Of a stretch of 64,000 nucleotides of DNA, positions 46,492-54,153 are shown in pieces. Position 1 is the stretch's first letter; each line of letters starts with the position of its first letter. Both the position numbers and the translations under genes were made by a program. This DNA is from Candidatus Latescibacterota bacterium (GTDB taxonomy: Bacteria; Krumholzibacteriota; Krumholzibacteriia; WVZY01), in NCBI GenBank assembly GCA_011772205.1, contig WVZY01000003.1, positions 38,231 to 102,230 on the forward strand, given 5' to 3'. The notes under the pieces are model-generated. The model searched no databases. It was given only the letters and a program-made list of their open reading frames with translations, and was not told where the DNA came from.

Positions 46492-47961
46492 ATGAAGATC
46501 GAAAATCTTTTTCGAAAGGAAACAATCGCCGAGTCGGCAGGAATCGTACTGGCGTTTACGTTGATTCAACCCCCATTGCAAATGGTGAGGGGGATCGTAT
46601 TCGCCAGATTCCTGGGGCCGAGCGAGTACGGCGTTTACACGCTGGCATTCTTCTTCATCCCGCTCGCAGCGCTTCTATCGAAACTGGGAATTCCTTCGTG
46701 CTTTACGAGATACATACCTCAGTATGAAAAGCAAGAAATGCTGAGGGATTTCATTGTTAAAGCTTATCGCGTGGCGTTCGCTTCCAGCTGTCTGATTACG
46801 CTGCTTTGTGTTTTGTATTCAGATCGAGTGGCTGAGTTAATATATGAATCTTCACAGTACAGCAGACTGATTGTCATCTGTTCCGTATGCATTCTCCCGC
46901 ACGCGCTTTTCGAGAGCCTGAAATACACGTTCAATGGATTGAGGATTTTTAAACTGAGCTATCTGCTTACCTTTTTCCAATTCCTGGTTTTCACACTTCT
47001 GGGAATCACACTCGCCATCGCTTACCGCAACGCTGAGCCTGCTATTGTTGCTAACCTGATAGCCCTAATCTTGGCCGTCACGATCTTTGGCTATATCATG
47101 ATGAGATATCTGATTGGACAAGAGGAACAGCGTCATAAAATTCATGAAAGAGGCTTTTACAAGAAGATATTCAAGTACTCGGTTTGGTTCGTTATCTCTC
47201 CGATTGTCTTTCTTCTTTTTCGATATACTGATCGCTGGATGCTGAATCGATTTCTCGAGTTGCGCGACGTCGGAGTGTATTCGGTGGGTGAGAATGTTGC
47301 CGCGCTGATATTCATGTTTGGCACCTTGGCAGGCAATATATTAATGCCGAATTTGAGCACGCTGTGGGAGCAAGGGGAGAGAAAGAGGGCCTTGAACGTA
47401 TTGGATCTCGCATTGAGAGGCAACATATTGATGCTCATATGCGGAGCGTTCGTTTTGGTCATGCTCAAGGATCATATCATTACTTTGTTGTACGGAGCTG
47501 AATATTCAAACAGCGCTTCCGTAATTGGAGTGCTCTTGATTTTTTTCTTGTTGCACAGCGTGCACTGGACGATAAGCGGATATGCTGGTTTGATCGAAAA
47601 GACATATATTCCGTTGGTAGGAAGTTCGATCGGACTCGCTTTCAATGTTCTATTGAACTTCTTGTTGATTCCGGAGTATGGGATTATGGGAGCGGCGATG
47701 GCGACTTCAATATCATTCGTGGTTATATTGATCGTTATTTTCGCGTGGTTCATAAAAGAAGGATTGAAGTTGAAGTTAAATACTTTTATTGTCTGCTTGC
47801 TGCCTGGGATGTTCGTTCTGAATGAAATTGCGATAATAGTGATCTTTGTTGGTCTCATGGCGACGGTTTTCTTGACGCAGTTATTGGTCACAGGAGAGGA
47901 GAGAAGAAAGATCTTCGAGCAGATGCGTCAAGCCATCTTCAAGTACGTGCGCAGGAAGTAA
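46492..47961 (+). CDS. Polysaccharide flippase (Wzx/MATE-like, PST family)
   Basis: 489 residues with about 14 membrane helices. ARFLGPSEYGVYTLAFFFIPLAALLSKLGIP is the hallmark opening of the polysaccharide-transport branch of the MOP superfamily, and DRWMLNRFLELRDVGVYSVGENVA matches its seventh-helix block. It flips lipid-linked oligosaccharide across the inner membrane. It probably serves capsule or O-antigen assembly together with the GT2 gene at 49.6-50.7 kb. AGGAAGGA precedes ATG 46492. A hairpin at 48118-48161 may end its transcript. Base composition is more AT-rich than flanking genes, common for surface-glycan loci. Confidence 0.9.
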   Translation: MKIENLFRKETIAESAGIVLAFTLIQPPLQMVRGIVFARFLGPSEYGVYTLAFFFIPLAALLSKLGIPSCFTRYIPQYEKQEMLRDFIVKAYRVAFASSCLITLLCVLYSDRVAELIYESSQYSRLIVICSVCILPHALFESLKYTFNGLRIFKLSYLLTFFQFLVFTLLGITLAIAYRNAEPAIVANLIALILAVTIFGYIMMRYLIGQEEQRHKIHERGFYKKIFKYSVWFVISPIVFLLFRYTDRWMLNRFLELRDVGVYSVGENVAALIFMFGTLAGNILMPNLSTLWEQGERKRALNVLDLALRGNILMLICGAFVLVMLKDHIITLLYGAEYSNSASVIGVLLIFFLLHSVHWTISGYAGLIEKTYIPLVGSSIGLAFNVLLNFLLIPEYGIMGAAMATSISFVVILIVIFAWFIKEGLKLKLNTFIVCLLPGMFVLNEIAIIVIFVGLMATVFLTQLLVTGEERRKIFEQMRQAIFKYVRRK

Positions 47962-48117
47962 GTGTTATTTTGCAACGCCGACCTCCGGCTGCGTAGCGCT
48001 CGGCGGCTGGAGCAGACGACGTTCGGTCGTCGTTCAATCGTCCTATGTGGCTGGCTTCCACGAGAGGGAGTGGCGGATTCGATCCGGGGATCAGAGCGAT
48101 ATTGGGCATAAAAGTGA

Positions 48118-48161
48118 GGGGAGAATGCTAGACCAAGCGCGAAACGCCTTGCATTCTCCCC
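48118..48161. terminator. Long hairpin between convergent genes
   Basis: GGGGAGAATGC (48118-48128) and GCATTCTCCCC (48151-48161) are perfectly complementary, with additional pairing of CCAAGCG and CGCCTTG inside. No T-run follows on the plus strand and only TCACTTTTATG on the minus strand, so termination is plausible but unproven. A smaller ACGAC/GTCGT hairpin sits at 48016-48030. Nothing else was recognised in 47962-48300. Confidence 0.55.
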
Positions 48162-48300
48162 GCTGGCATATGTAGCAGGTAAATCCCCTGAGAGACTCTT
48201 GGCCGCTGGTGCGCCGAGTCGGCACTCTTTGCGCAGCCAAGGATCTACCTCATTCGATCGGCAACGAGTTTACCATAAAAGGACCCGGATTTCAAGCTCT

Positions 48301-48774
48301 TTATCGTCCTTCTCGGGATTTGACGAGTAAACCGGAAAAGCTCAGAAATCCTCGATCGAACCTGATCACGAGAAAACAGGCTAAAATCAACAGAAGGTTC
48401 CTCACAAGTAGCACAAAATCAACAGGGTGCCCGTCTTCTTCGAAGCACCCACAGTCGATGACCAGTCCACGGGCGATCGTGGCGACAATCGCGATGACGA
48501 ACATCGCAAGGAGAATCGCAACGGCTGAGGCGGCCTGCTTCGTGAACATGCCGAGAATCAAGAACGCCCCTGCGAGTAGTTCGCTCCATGCGAGGAAGAG
48601 TGCGAAAAGGTTTGATAAGCTGACGGGGAGTAACTCATATGATCGGACTATGATAGCAAGCTGCTCGGGATGCTGCACTTTATGAAAGGATGCGTAGATG
48701 AAAACCACGCCCAGCAGGAGTCTCAACAGCAGAATAGACTCCTTTCTCTTGAATAGGCTGAATAGACTCCTCAT
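48301..48774 (-). CDS. DoxX/MauE-type membrane protein
   Basis: 157 residues from ATG 48774, chosen for AAGGAAA 7-8 bp upstream; an ATG at 48825 is alternative. Four membrane helices (LLLRLLLGVVFIYASFHK; LAWSELLAGAFLILG; AVAILLAMFVIAIVAT; LLVRNLLLILACFLVI) form the DoxX/MauE fold. VIDCGCFEEDG, between helices 3 and 4, carries the Cys-Gly-Cys often seen in MauE-like proteins that handle thiol/disulfide or sulfur chemistry. It follows a rhodanese-like gene by 67 bp on the same strand, so a sulfur or thiol-redox partnership is likely (inference). Confidence 0.82.
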   Translation of the reverse strand: MRSLFSLFKRKESILLLRLLLGVVFIYASFHKVQHPEQLAIIVRSYELLPVSLSNLFALFLAWSELLAGAFLILGMFTKQAASAVAILLAMFVIAIVATIARGLVIDCGCFEEDGHPVDFVLLVRNLLLILACFLVIRFDRGFLSFSGLLVKSREGR

Positions 48775-48841
48775 TTTGTCGTTTCCTTGGTGATCGCGAA
48801 ACCAGGCATCTGCGAGTAAGCCCATCCGCTGAAGGGTCCTG

Positions 48842-49411
48842 CTACTGTTTTTCTACAGAGTAACCTGCTTCTTCCCACGCTTCCCATCCTTCTCTGAAAA
48901 TCTTCACATTTTCGTAGCCTATTATCCGGAGTTCCTCAGCCAGGTGATCGCTGAAATCGCACGTGGGGCCCCAACAGTAGCAAATAACAGTGGCCTTTAT
49001 CGGTATGGTTCCTTGAATGAAGTCATAGAATTCTACGAACTTGTCGTACGGTACATTGAAAGATCCCGGAATGTGGCCCTTGTTGAACACGGCCTCGGAT
49101 CTGGCATCGAGGATGAACACGTCGGGATCCTCGGTGTAGGCCTTCACCTGTTCGATCGTCACTAAATCAGCCGACGACCCCTCCGTTGGACTCGATGGGA
49201 TTTGTTCCGATTCGGTCCCAGGATCGTGCTTCGATAAGTCTTGGCCCGAGCGTGGGTCCTCCGAAGCGGCCTCGTAGGAAGAGGCTCCCGAATGCGTGTG
49301 GGGAAAGAGCGGCATCGGTCGGTTCCGCACCGAGTTGTGCAGGAGGCCGATCAGGCTGGCAACAACCATTATGGCAACACCGCCCAAAATATTTCGCACA
49401 AACGATTTCAA
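48842..49411 (-). CDS. Membrane-anchored rhodanese-domain protein
   Basis: 189 residues. An N-terminal membrane anchor (GGVAIMVVASLIGLL) is followed by about 60 low-complexity residues and a rhodanese domain (about 82-189): FILDARSEAVFNKGHIPGSFNVP and active-site loop VICYCWGPTCDFSDHLAEEL. The catalytic Cys is expected at the start of this loop; the double-Cys version CYC is unusual. It transfers or binds sulfane sulfur; topology places the domain outside the cytoplasm. It precedes the DoxX/MauE gene, with which it probably works. Upstream 49412-49639 holds an AT-rich tract near 49500 and no gene. Confidence 0.87.
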   Translation of the reverse strand: MKSFVRNILGGVAIMVVASLIGLLHNSVRNRPMPLFPHTHSGASSYEAASEDPRSGQDLSKHDPGTESEQIPSSPTEGSSADLVTIEQVKAYTEDPDVFILDARSEAVFNKGHIPGSFNVPYDKFVEFYDFIQGTIPIKATVICYCWGPTCDFSDHLAEELRIIGYENVKIFREGWEAWEEAGYSVEKQ

Positions 49412-49639
49412 CGGAGTTCCTTTTGATGTTCAAGCCAGTCCATGTTGTTTTGGCGCAGCCGCCGATTTGCCCGAGCGGATAAGAGCCCTGCTTACTGGCT
49501 TAATTATAAAAAAATCAGCGCGTTTTGCCAGCGATTTTCCCGTCCTTCTTTTTACAAAGGTCCGGTTGCGTAGTTCCCGGCGATGTTTTATTTCTCCTCC
49601 CGGGCTTGGCCATAATTGTCGCGGGAGACCTTGTCGCCA

Positions 49640-50692
49640 CTAACGTTTAAAAAGCCATCGAATTGTCCTTCCGACGGGCAGCCGATACCTACCCTTGGCG
49701 CGAAGCACGGCCTCTCCCCACAGCCGGACCGCGCGCATGATATCGCCGAACGTTGAGAGCTTGCGGAGGCGAAGGTGCAGGCTGGATGCAACCAGCTCCC
49801 AGACAACGGGGATGTCTTGCGGCGACGCATGGCGCGTGTACCGGCGAATGAACTCCTTGCAGAGGCGAAAGCCGAGGGCGTGGGAACGATCGGCTTTTTC
49901 GGTGGAGTCCCAACGTAAGATCCACTTGATGGATTCCGCTTCCTCATCGGACAGCTGCGGCCAGATCCTCCTCATGGCCCGGAGGCTGACATGTTCCAGC
50001 GTGTTGGTTTGCTCTTCGGGAAAACGCTTGGAAATGCATTGATCGTGGACATTGCGGCGGACCAGTGTTTCTGGAACGTACCCGAAGCGAAATCCAGCCT
50101 CAACACAGCGATCCCATAAATCGTAATCTTGAGCGCATCGGAATCTGTCGTCGTAGCCCCCCAGGGTCAGAATGGATTCCCGCTTGAAGCAGCTGGTCGG
50201 ATGACCACCGTATGCATTCCAGAAAAGCCCCAGCCATCTTTTCATGATCCAGGGCCATGCAGAATATTCGATGAGATAATCGGGCTTGCCGCCGGAAACG
50301 ACTCTCAAATTACAAAAGCAAACGTCCAGCTGATGATTTTCAGCCAGGTCGATCTGCGCGGCCAAGCGATGCGGATCGTTCCAGTCATCCGCATCCGTGC
50401 GAACGATCCATGTTCCCCGCGCTTCTCCCAGCCCCCGGTTCAGCGATTTGGTCAGCCCGATATTCTCCGGATTTTCGAGGAAACGGATCCGTTGATCATC
50501 GTAGGAAAGTACGATCTCCCGGCTGCTATCCGTCGAACCGTCGTTGATGATCAAAAATTCGAAGTCTGTGAAGGTTTGGGAGAGAATGGTTTCGATGGCT
50601 TCGCGCACGTAGCGCTCGCCGTTGTAGACGGACATTAGTACTGTAACCTTGGGATCTGCCGTGGTGGGCTTGATCGGGGGTACCGCGGACAC
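49640..50692 (-). CDS. Family 2 glycosyltransferase
   Basis: 350 residues from GTG 50692 (GAGG about 10 bp upstream). The N-terminal GT-A domain has TVLMSVYNGERYVREAIETI, LIINDGSTDSS, GEARGTWIVRTDADDW (the D-x-D metal motif as DAD) and GGYDDRFRCAQDYDLWDRCV, as expected for GT2 enzymes. C-terminal 120 residues are helical and poorly conserved. It adds a sugar to a growing surface glycan. The flippase at 46.5 kb makes this a small surface-polysaccharide locus, although the two genes are on opposite strands. The sugar donor cannot be inferred. Confidence 0.92.
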   Translation of the reverse strand: MSAVPPIKPTTADPKVTVLMSVYNGERYVREAIETILSQTFTDFEFLIINDGSTDSSREIVLSYDDQRIRFLENPENIGLTKSLNRGLGEARGTWIVRTDADDWNDPHRLAAQIDLAENHQLDVCFCNLRVVSGGKPDYLIEYSAWPWIMKRWLGLFWNAYGGHPTSCFKRESILTLGGYDDRFRCAQDYDLWDRCVEAGFRFGYVPETLVRRNVHDQCISKRFPEEQTNTLEHVSLRAMRRIWPQLSDEEAESIKWILRWDSTEKADRSHALGFRLCKEFIRRYTRHASPQDIPVVWELVASSLHLRLRKLSTFGDIMRAVRLWGEAVLRAKGRYRLPVGRTIRWLFKR

Positions 50693-50779
50693 GACACGTT
50701 TACCTCATGCCTCGAAAGAAATCGTGGGAATCAATATTCGAAACGAACGCTGTTACCGAGCATCGGGGATTTGCACTCT

Positions 50780-53293
50780 CTATTCATGGTAGCTTCTGCC
50801 ACTCTTGAAAGCTGTTTGATTTGCAGATTTGATGAAATCTGTTGGGGATACCGACATCAAGGCGGACAGCCAGATCTCTTCGGGGATGTTATCAAAAGGC
50901 TCTATGGTTGACAGCAAACCGATAACAATCACATTGGCAATTCTTCCTGATTCGTCACCCAGGTCGTAAGCCATCTTATTCGCATCAACTTTTATTAGAT
51001 TGTAGTTCTCGAGTGCTTTCTCGATTTTGTTTGGGTCCGGATAATCCTCCCGTTTTACATTGACTGGCAGCGCTGTGAATTCATTGAAAATTATCGTGCC
51101 GTCGGGTTTCAAAAGATCCAGAAAGCCCGGCCTCAATACTTCGCTGACCTCCATTACAACTAATACATCAACGGAGTTTGGAGCAGGTATTGGAGAATAT
51201 ACTTGGCCGCAACCGAAAGTGGATATGACCGGACCTCCGAGCTGTGCCATTCCGTGTGTGTCCCCTTTTATAATGTGGGTTTCCGAATAGGGAGTCCTCT
51301 TCGCGACTTCCGAAAGCACTCTTCCGAAGAAAAGAATCCCCTGGCCGCCGATACCTCTGATCGCAACCCTCAATGACTCGGGCAGCTTGTCTTTGCCGAC
51401 TGTGACTGCCGGCACTTCCTCCGGTTTTGGCAATTGCTGCTTGGATGTATCGCGGGCTTCTTCGAGAGGAACGACTGCATCGAATGGACAGTACTGCATG
51501 CAGATCTGGGGATTCGATCCGCAGTTCGTGCACAGGTTGGTAAATCGAGGCAGATTGTCATCACCCAGTTCGATTCCAGGACATATATCGGACAGCAAAC
51601 AGGTCTTGCATTTGCATTTGTCGTAATCAATTTGCAGCGTTCGTATTTTTTCGTTGTTTTCTATTTCCTGGATGCATGCTCCCTCTACGATAAGAGCCGA
51701 GAACTCACCTTTTTCTGCCAAGGCGAGAGCTTTTTTCAACTCCTTGTCAATCTCATCCAGGTTGAATGCATCCACAACGACCGTTCGTTCTACTTCCGCT
51801 TCGACGGCCTTTCGTAGATTGAATTTATGAAGCTGTTGCTCCAAATTGATTTCAGAGCTGGGAGAAGGCTGGCCGCCCGTCATAGCGGTGATTCTATTGT
51901 CCAATATTATTTTGACTCCCGGCACGTTTCTGAACACGGCGTTTCGAGTCGAGTCGAGGCCGCTGTGGCATTCGCAGGAATCGCCGATGATGCTGATCGT
52001 TTTGCTTGCCATTTCCGGATGGGACATGACGAATCCCTGTCGCATGGAGTCCGAGGCTCCCATACAGGAGGCAGTATCGAGAGCATTGAAAAAATATAAT
52101 AACGTCGAACATCCGATGTCGCCGAAAATTGCGAAGATCTTCTTCTTTTTCTTCAATTTCGCAACGCACAGAGTCAGAGCCTTGTACGCGCAGCCGGGGC
52201 AGATAGAAGGAGGCCTTGCAATAGGTTTTATATTGATCCTTTTCTTTTCGGCCTTGTACTGAATGTCGGTATGCTTTGATAAAAGTTCCAGTACGTCCCC
52301 TGGCGTCCAATTGGTAAGCGTGCTGTATTCATCCTTGCCGATCACATCGACATCCAGAAGTGCTACTTTGTCCTGTAAGAATTTGTCTCCATCTTCGATC
52401 ACGAACAGCTTGCCCTCGATTTTTTTCGCGAAAGCCTTTATCCGACCCTTGGGAAGGGGATTCGTTATCGCGAGCGACAGCATAGGGGGGCGCGCATTTG
52501 CCGCTTGAAGAGCTTCTTTGACAATGATGTTGCTTTCCCCGCTGACAATAACGCCCCAATCTTCGGAACCCTCGATTTCCTCCACCAAATTTGACGTCTC
52601 CGTCCAGGCTTGAATCAGGGGGATTCTTTCCTGGGTCGCCTTGTTGTAATTTTTCCTGGCTATGGACGGCAGAAGCATCCAATTATGCAGATTTTCGGGG
52701 ACTGCCCTTGGTGTGATGGCTCTCGGCTCTTGCGTCGTAATCAATCCCTCGGAGTGTGCAAGTATTCCGGATGCCAATACGACAACAGGGGTATGGAACT
52801 CTCTACTCATATCTGCAGCAGTCCATGCAATCTCGTACATTTCCTGATGGTCGCGGGGTTCCAACACGGGGAGGCGTGCTGAGGACAGAAAGTGCCTGGC
52901 GTCGATGACGTGTTGGGTGCTCGAAGGGTCGTAGTCCGTGGCGGCAAATATCACGAGGGCTCCGGCGGGCGCCGTAAAAAAAGCGGATGTCGAAATAGCA
53001 TCCCCGGCCTGGAAAACACCGGGTATCTTCATCGTGACGACGGAATCATAACCGGCAATCGCGCGTCCCAGACACACGCTCACCGCAACCGCTTCGTTGA
53101 CGGACCATCCCACCTGGATTCTGTCCTGAACATGGGCCAGAGACCTGTCGATGACTTCCGTGCTCGGCGTTCCGGGGTATCCGTCGGCGGCGTGATAACC
53201 AGCGTGCACTACCCCCAGGGCGAAGGCGGCATTGCCCTGCAGGACGAATTTGCTGTTGCCGGGCGCTTCAACGATGTTTCTGAATGCGGACAT
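50780..53293 (-). CDS. Indolepyruvate:ferredoxin oxidoreductase, alpha-beta fusion
   Basis: 837 residues. Residues 1-640 are the IorA-type subunit: pyrimidine domain (GYHAADGYPGTPSTEVIDRSL), TPP-binding domain (GDIGCSTLLYFFNALD; GDSCECHSGLDS; DNRITAMTGGQPSP) and a ferredoxin module with variant cysteine spacing (KCKCKTCLLSDICPG then NLCTNCGSNPQICMQYCP). Residues 655-837 are the IorB/gamma domain (VAIRGIGGQGILFFGRVL; KGDTHGMAQLGGPVISTFG). Known enzymes oxidatively decarboxylate aryl 2-oxoacids to acyl-CoA, passing electrons to ferredoxin; fusion of both subunits is less common than separate genes. It is the last gene of the minus-strand catabolic operon and makes acyl-CoA plus reduced ferredoxin, the latter perhaps for the adjacent ferredoxin protein. 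Confidence 0.92.
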   Translation of the reverse strand: MSAFRNIVEAPGNSKFVLQGNAAFALGVVHAGYHAADGYPGTPSTEVIDRSLAHVQDRIQVGWSVNEAVAVSVCLGRAIAGYDSVVTMKIPGVFQAGDAISTSAFFTAPAGALVIFAATDYDPSSTQHVIDARHFLSSARLPVLEPRDHQEMYEIAWTAADMSREFHTPVVVLASGILAHSEGLITTQEPRAITPRAVPENLHNWMLLPSIARKNYNKATQERIPLIQAWTETSNLVEEIEGSEDWGVIVSGESNIIVKEALQAANARPPMLSLAITNPLPKGRIKAFAKKIEGKLFVIEDGDKFLQDKVALLDVDVIGKDEYSTLTNWTPGDVLELLSKHTDIQYKAEKKRINIKPIARPPSICPGCAYKALTLCVAKLKKKKKIFAIFGDIGCSTLLYFFNALDTASCMGASDSMRQGFVMSHPEMASKTISIIGDSCECHSGLDSTRNAVFRNVPGVKIILDNRITAMTGGQPSPSSEINLEQQLHKFNLRKAVEAEVERTVVVDAFNLDEIDKELKKALALAEKGEFSALIVEGACIQEIENNEKIRTLQIDYDKCKCKTCLLSDICPGIELGDDNLPRFTNLCTNCGSNPQICMQYCPFDAVVPLEEARDTSKQQLPKPEEVPAVTVGKDKLPESLRVAIRGIGGQGILFFGRVLSEVAKRTPYSETHIIKGDTHGMAQLGGPVISTFGCGQVYSPIPAPNSVDVLVVMEVSEVLRPGFLDLLKPDGTIIFNEFTALPVNVKREDYPDPNKIEKALENYNLIKVDANKMAYDLGDESGRIANVIVIGLLSTIEPFDNIPEEIWLSALMSVSPTDFIKSANQTAFKSGRSYHE

Positions 53294-53405
53294 ATTTCTT
53301 CAAACCTTGCGCCGGCCGTGGCGCTGCACGTATGCGGATTCACTATATAACAGCACGATTGTTGCGCTCAATTGTCAGTCATGAGCAGTGTTGAAAAGAT
53401 TCCCT

Positions 53406-53822
53406 CTATTTTGGCGCTTCGGTCTTATCATCGATGATTTCGAGCAGCACGCCGTTCACTGCCTTGGGGTGGATAAAAGCAAACTCGCATTCGCGGAATG
53501 TTCGTGCACCGCCGATGAACGGATAGTCCTTTTTCTCCAGCTCGGCCATAGCTTCGCGGGTGTTATCCACGTTGAAGGAAACGAGCATGATTCCTTCACC
53601 GCGCTTTTCGATGAATTTGGCCACATCACCGTCGGGAGCCGTGGACTCCATCAATTCGAATCCGACTTCACCCAGGTAATAGCGAGCCACGTTTATTTTT
53701 TCGGGCTCATCGATGTACTCGTCGTCGGGCTTGTTCTTGCCCAGCAGGGGCTCCCATCTCTTTTTGGCTTCTTCCAGATTCTTGACTGCAATGCAGATAT
53801 GATCGATTTTGTTTACCTTCAT
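53406..53822 (-). CDS. mce: Methylmalonyl-CoA epimerase
   Basis: 138 residues of a vicinal-oxygen-chelate fold with two beta-alpha-beta-beta-beta modules. KVNKIDHICIAVKNL gives the metal His8, GEVGFELMES the Glu of module 1 and NGVLLEIID the Glu of module 2, as in known epimerases (usual length 130-150). It interconverts the 2S and 2R forms of methylmalonyl-CoA, which the mutase needs. The mutase genes are in the same operon at 60.3-62.3 kb, and the mutase has the Tyr/Arg pair for methylmalonyl-CoA, so the epimerase assignment is supported by context. The ATG is 9 bp after the ferredoxin stop, with AGGA upstream. Confidence 0.92.
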   Translation of the reverse strand: MKVNKIDHICIAVKNLEEAKKRWEPLLGKNKPDDEYIDEPEKINVARYYLGEVGFELMESTAPDGDVAKFIEKRGEGIMLVSFNVDNTREAMAELEKKDYPFIGGARTFRECEFAFIHPKAVNGVLLEIIDDKTEAPK

Positions 53823-53831
53823 GATTCAGTC

Positions 53832-54131
53832 CTATTCTTTGTAATGCCCCTCGCCGTCGTATCCACGGACCACGCCGACCTGCCAGTTGCCGGGGGTGGG
53901 TCTATCCTCGCGTGGAGACGCATAACTTTCGTGAACCACTTCTACACCCTTGTTGGGCAGTCGGAAATGTATGGCATCGATGGGACACACCTCTGCACAT
54001 ATGCCGCACTCCTCGCACAGATCCACGAGAATGGCGGCCTTGTTGTTGATCAATCCCATGACTTGGGCCGGACAGCGCTCAACGCAGATGTTGCACCCAT
54101 CGCATTTGAAAAGGTCAACCCTTGGAATCAT
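53832..54131 (-). CDS. Two-cluster 4Fe-4S ferredoxin with extended tail
   Basis: 99 residues from ATG 54131 (GGAGGAGG 7 bp upstream; the frame is open to 54203). Cluster motifs are CDGCNICVERCPAQV and CEECGICAEVCPIDAI, both C-x2-C-x2-C-x3-C-P. A 40-residue tail (VEVVHESYASPREDRPTPGNW) with no cysteines follows, longer than in plain bacterial ferredoxins. It sits between the OYE-type reductase (22 bp upstream) and the epimerase. It is the likely electron carrier for the IOR product of the last gene, and perhaps the electron donor for the OYE-type reductase. Confidence 0.92.
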   Translation of the reverse strand: MIPRVDLFKCDGCNICVERCPAQVMGLINNKAAILVDLCEECGICAEVCPIDAIHFRLPNKGVEVVHESYASPREDRPTPGNWQVGVVRGYDGEGHYKE

Positions 54132-54153
54132 ATCATGCTCCTCCTCCAGGTCT

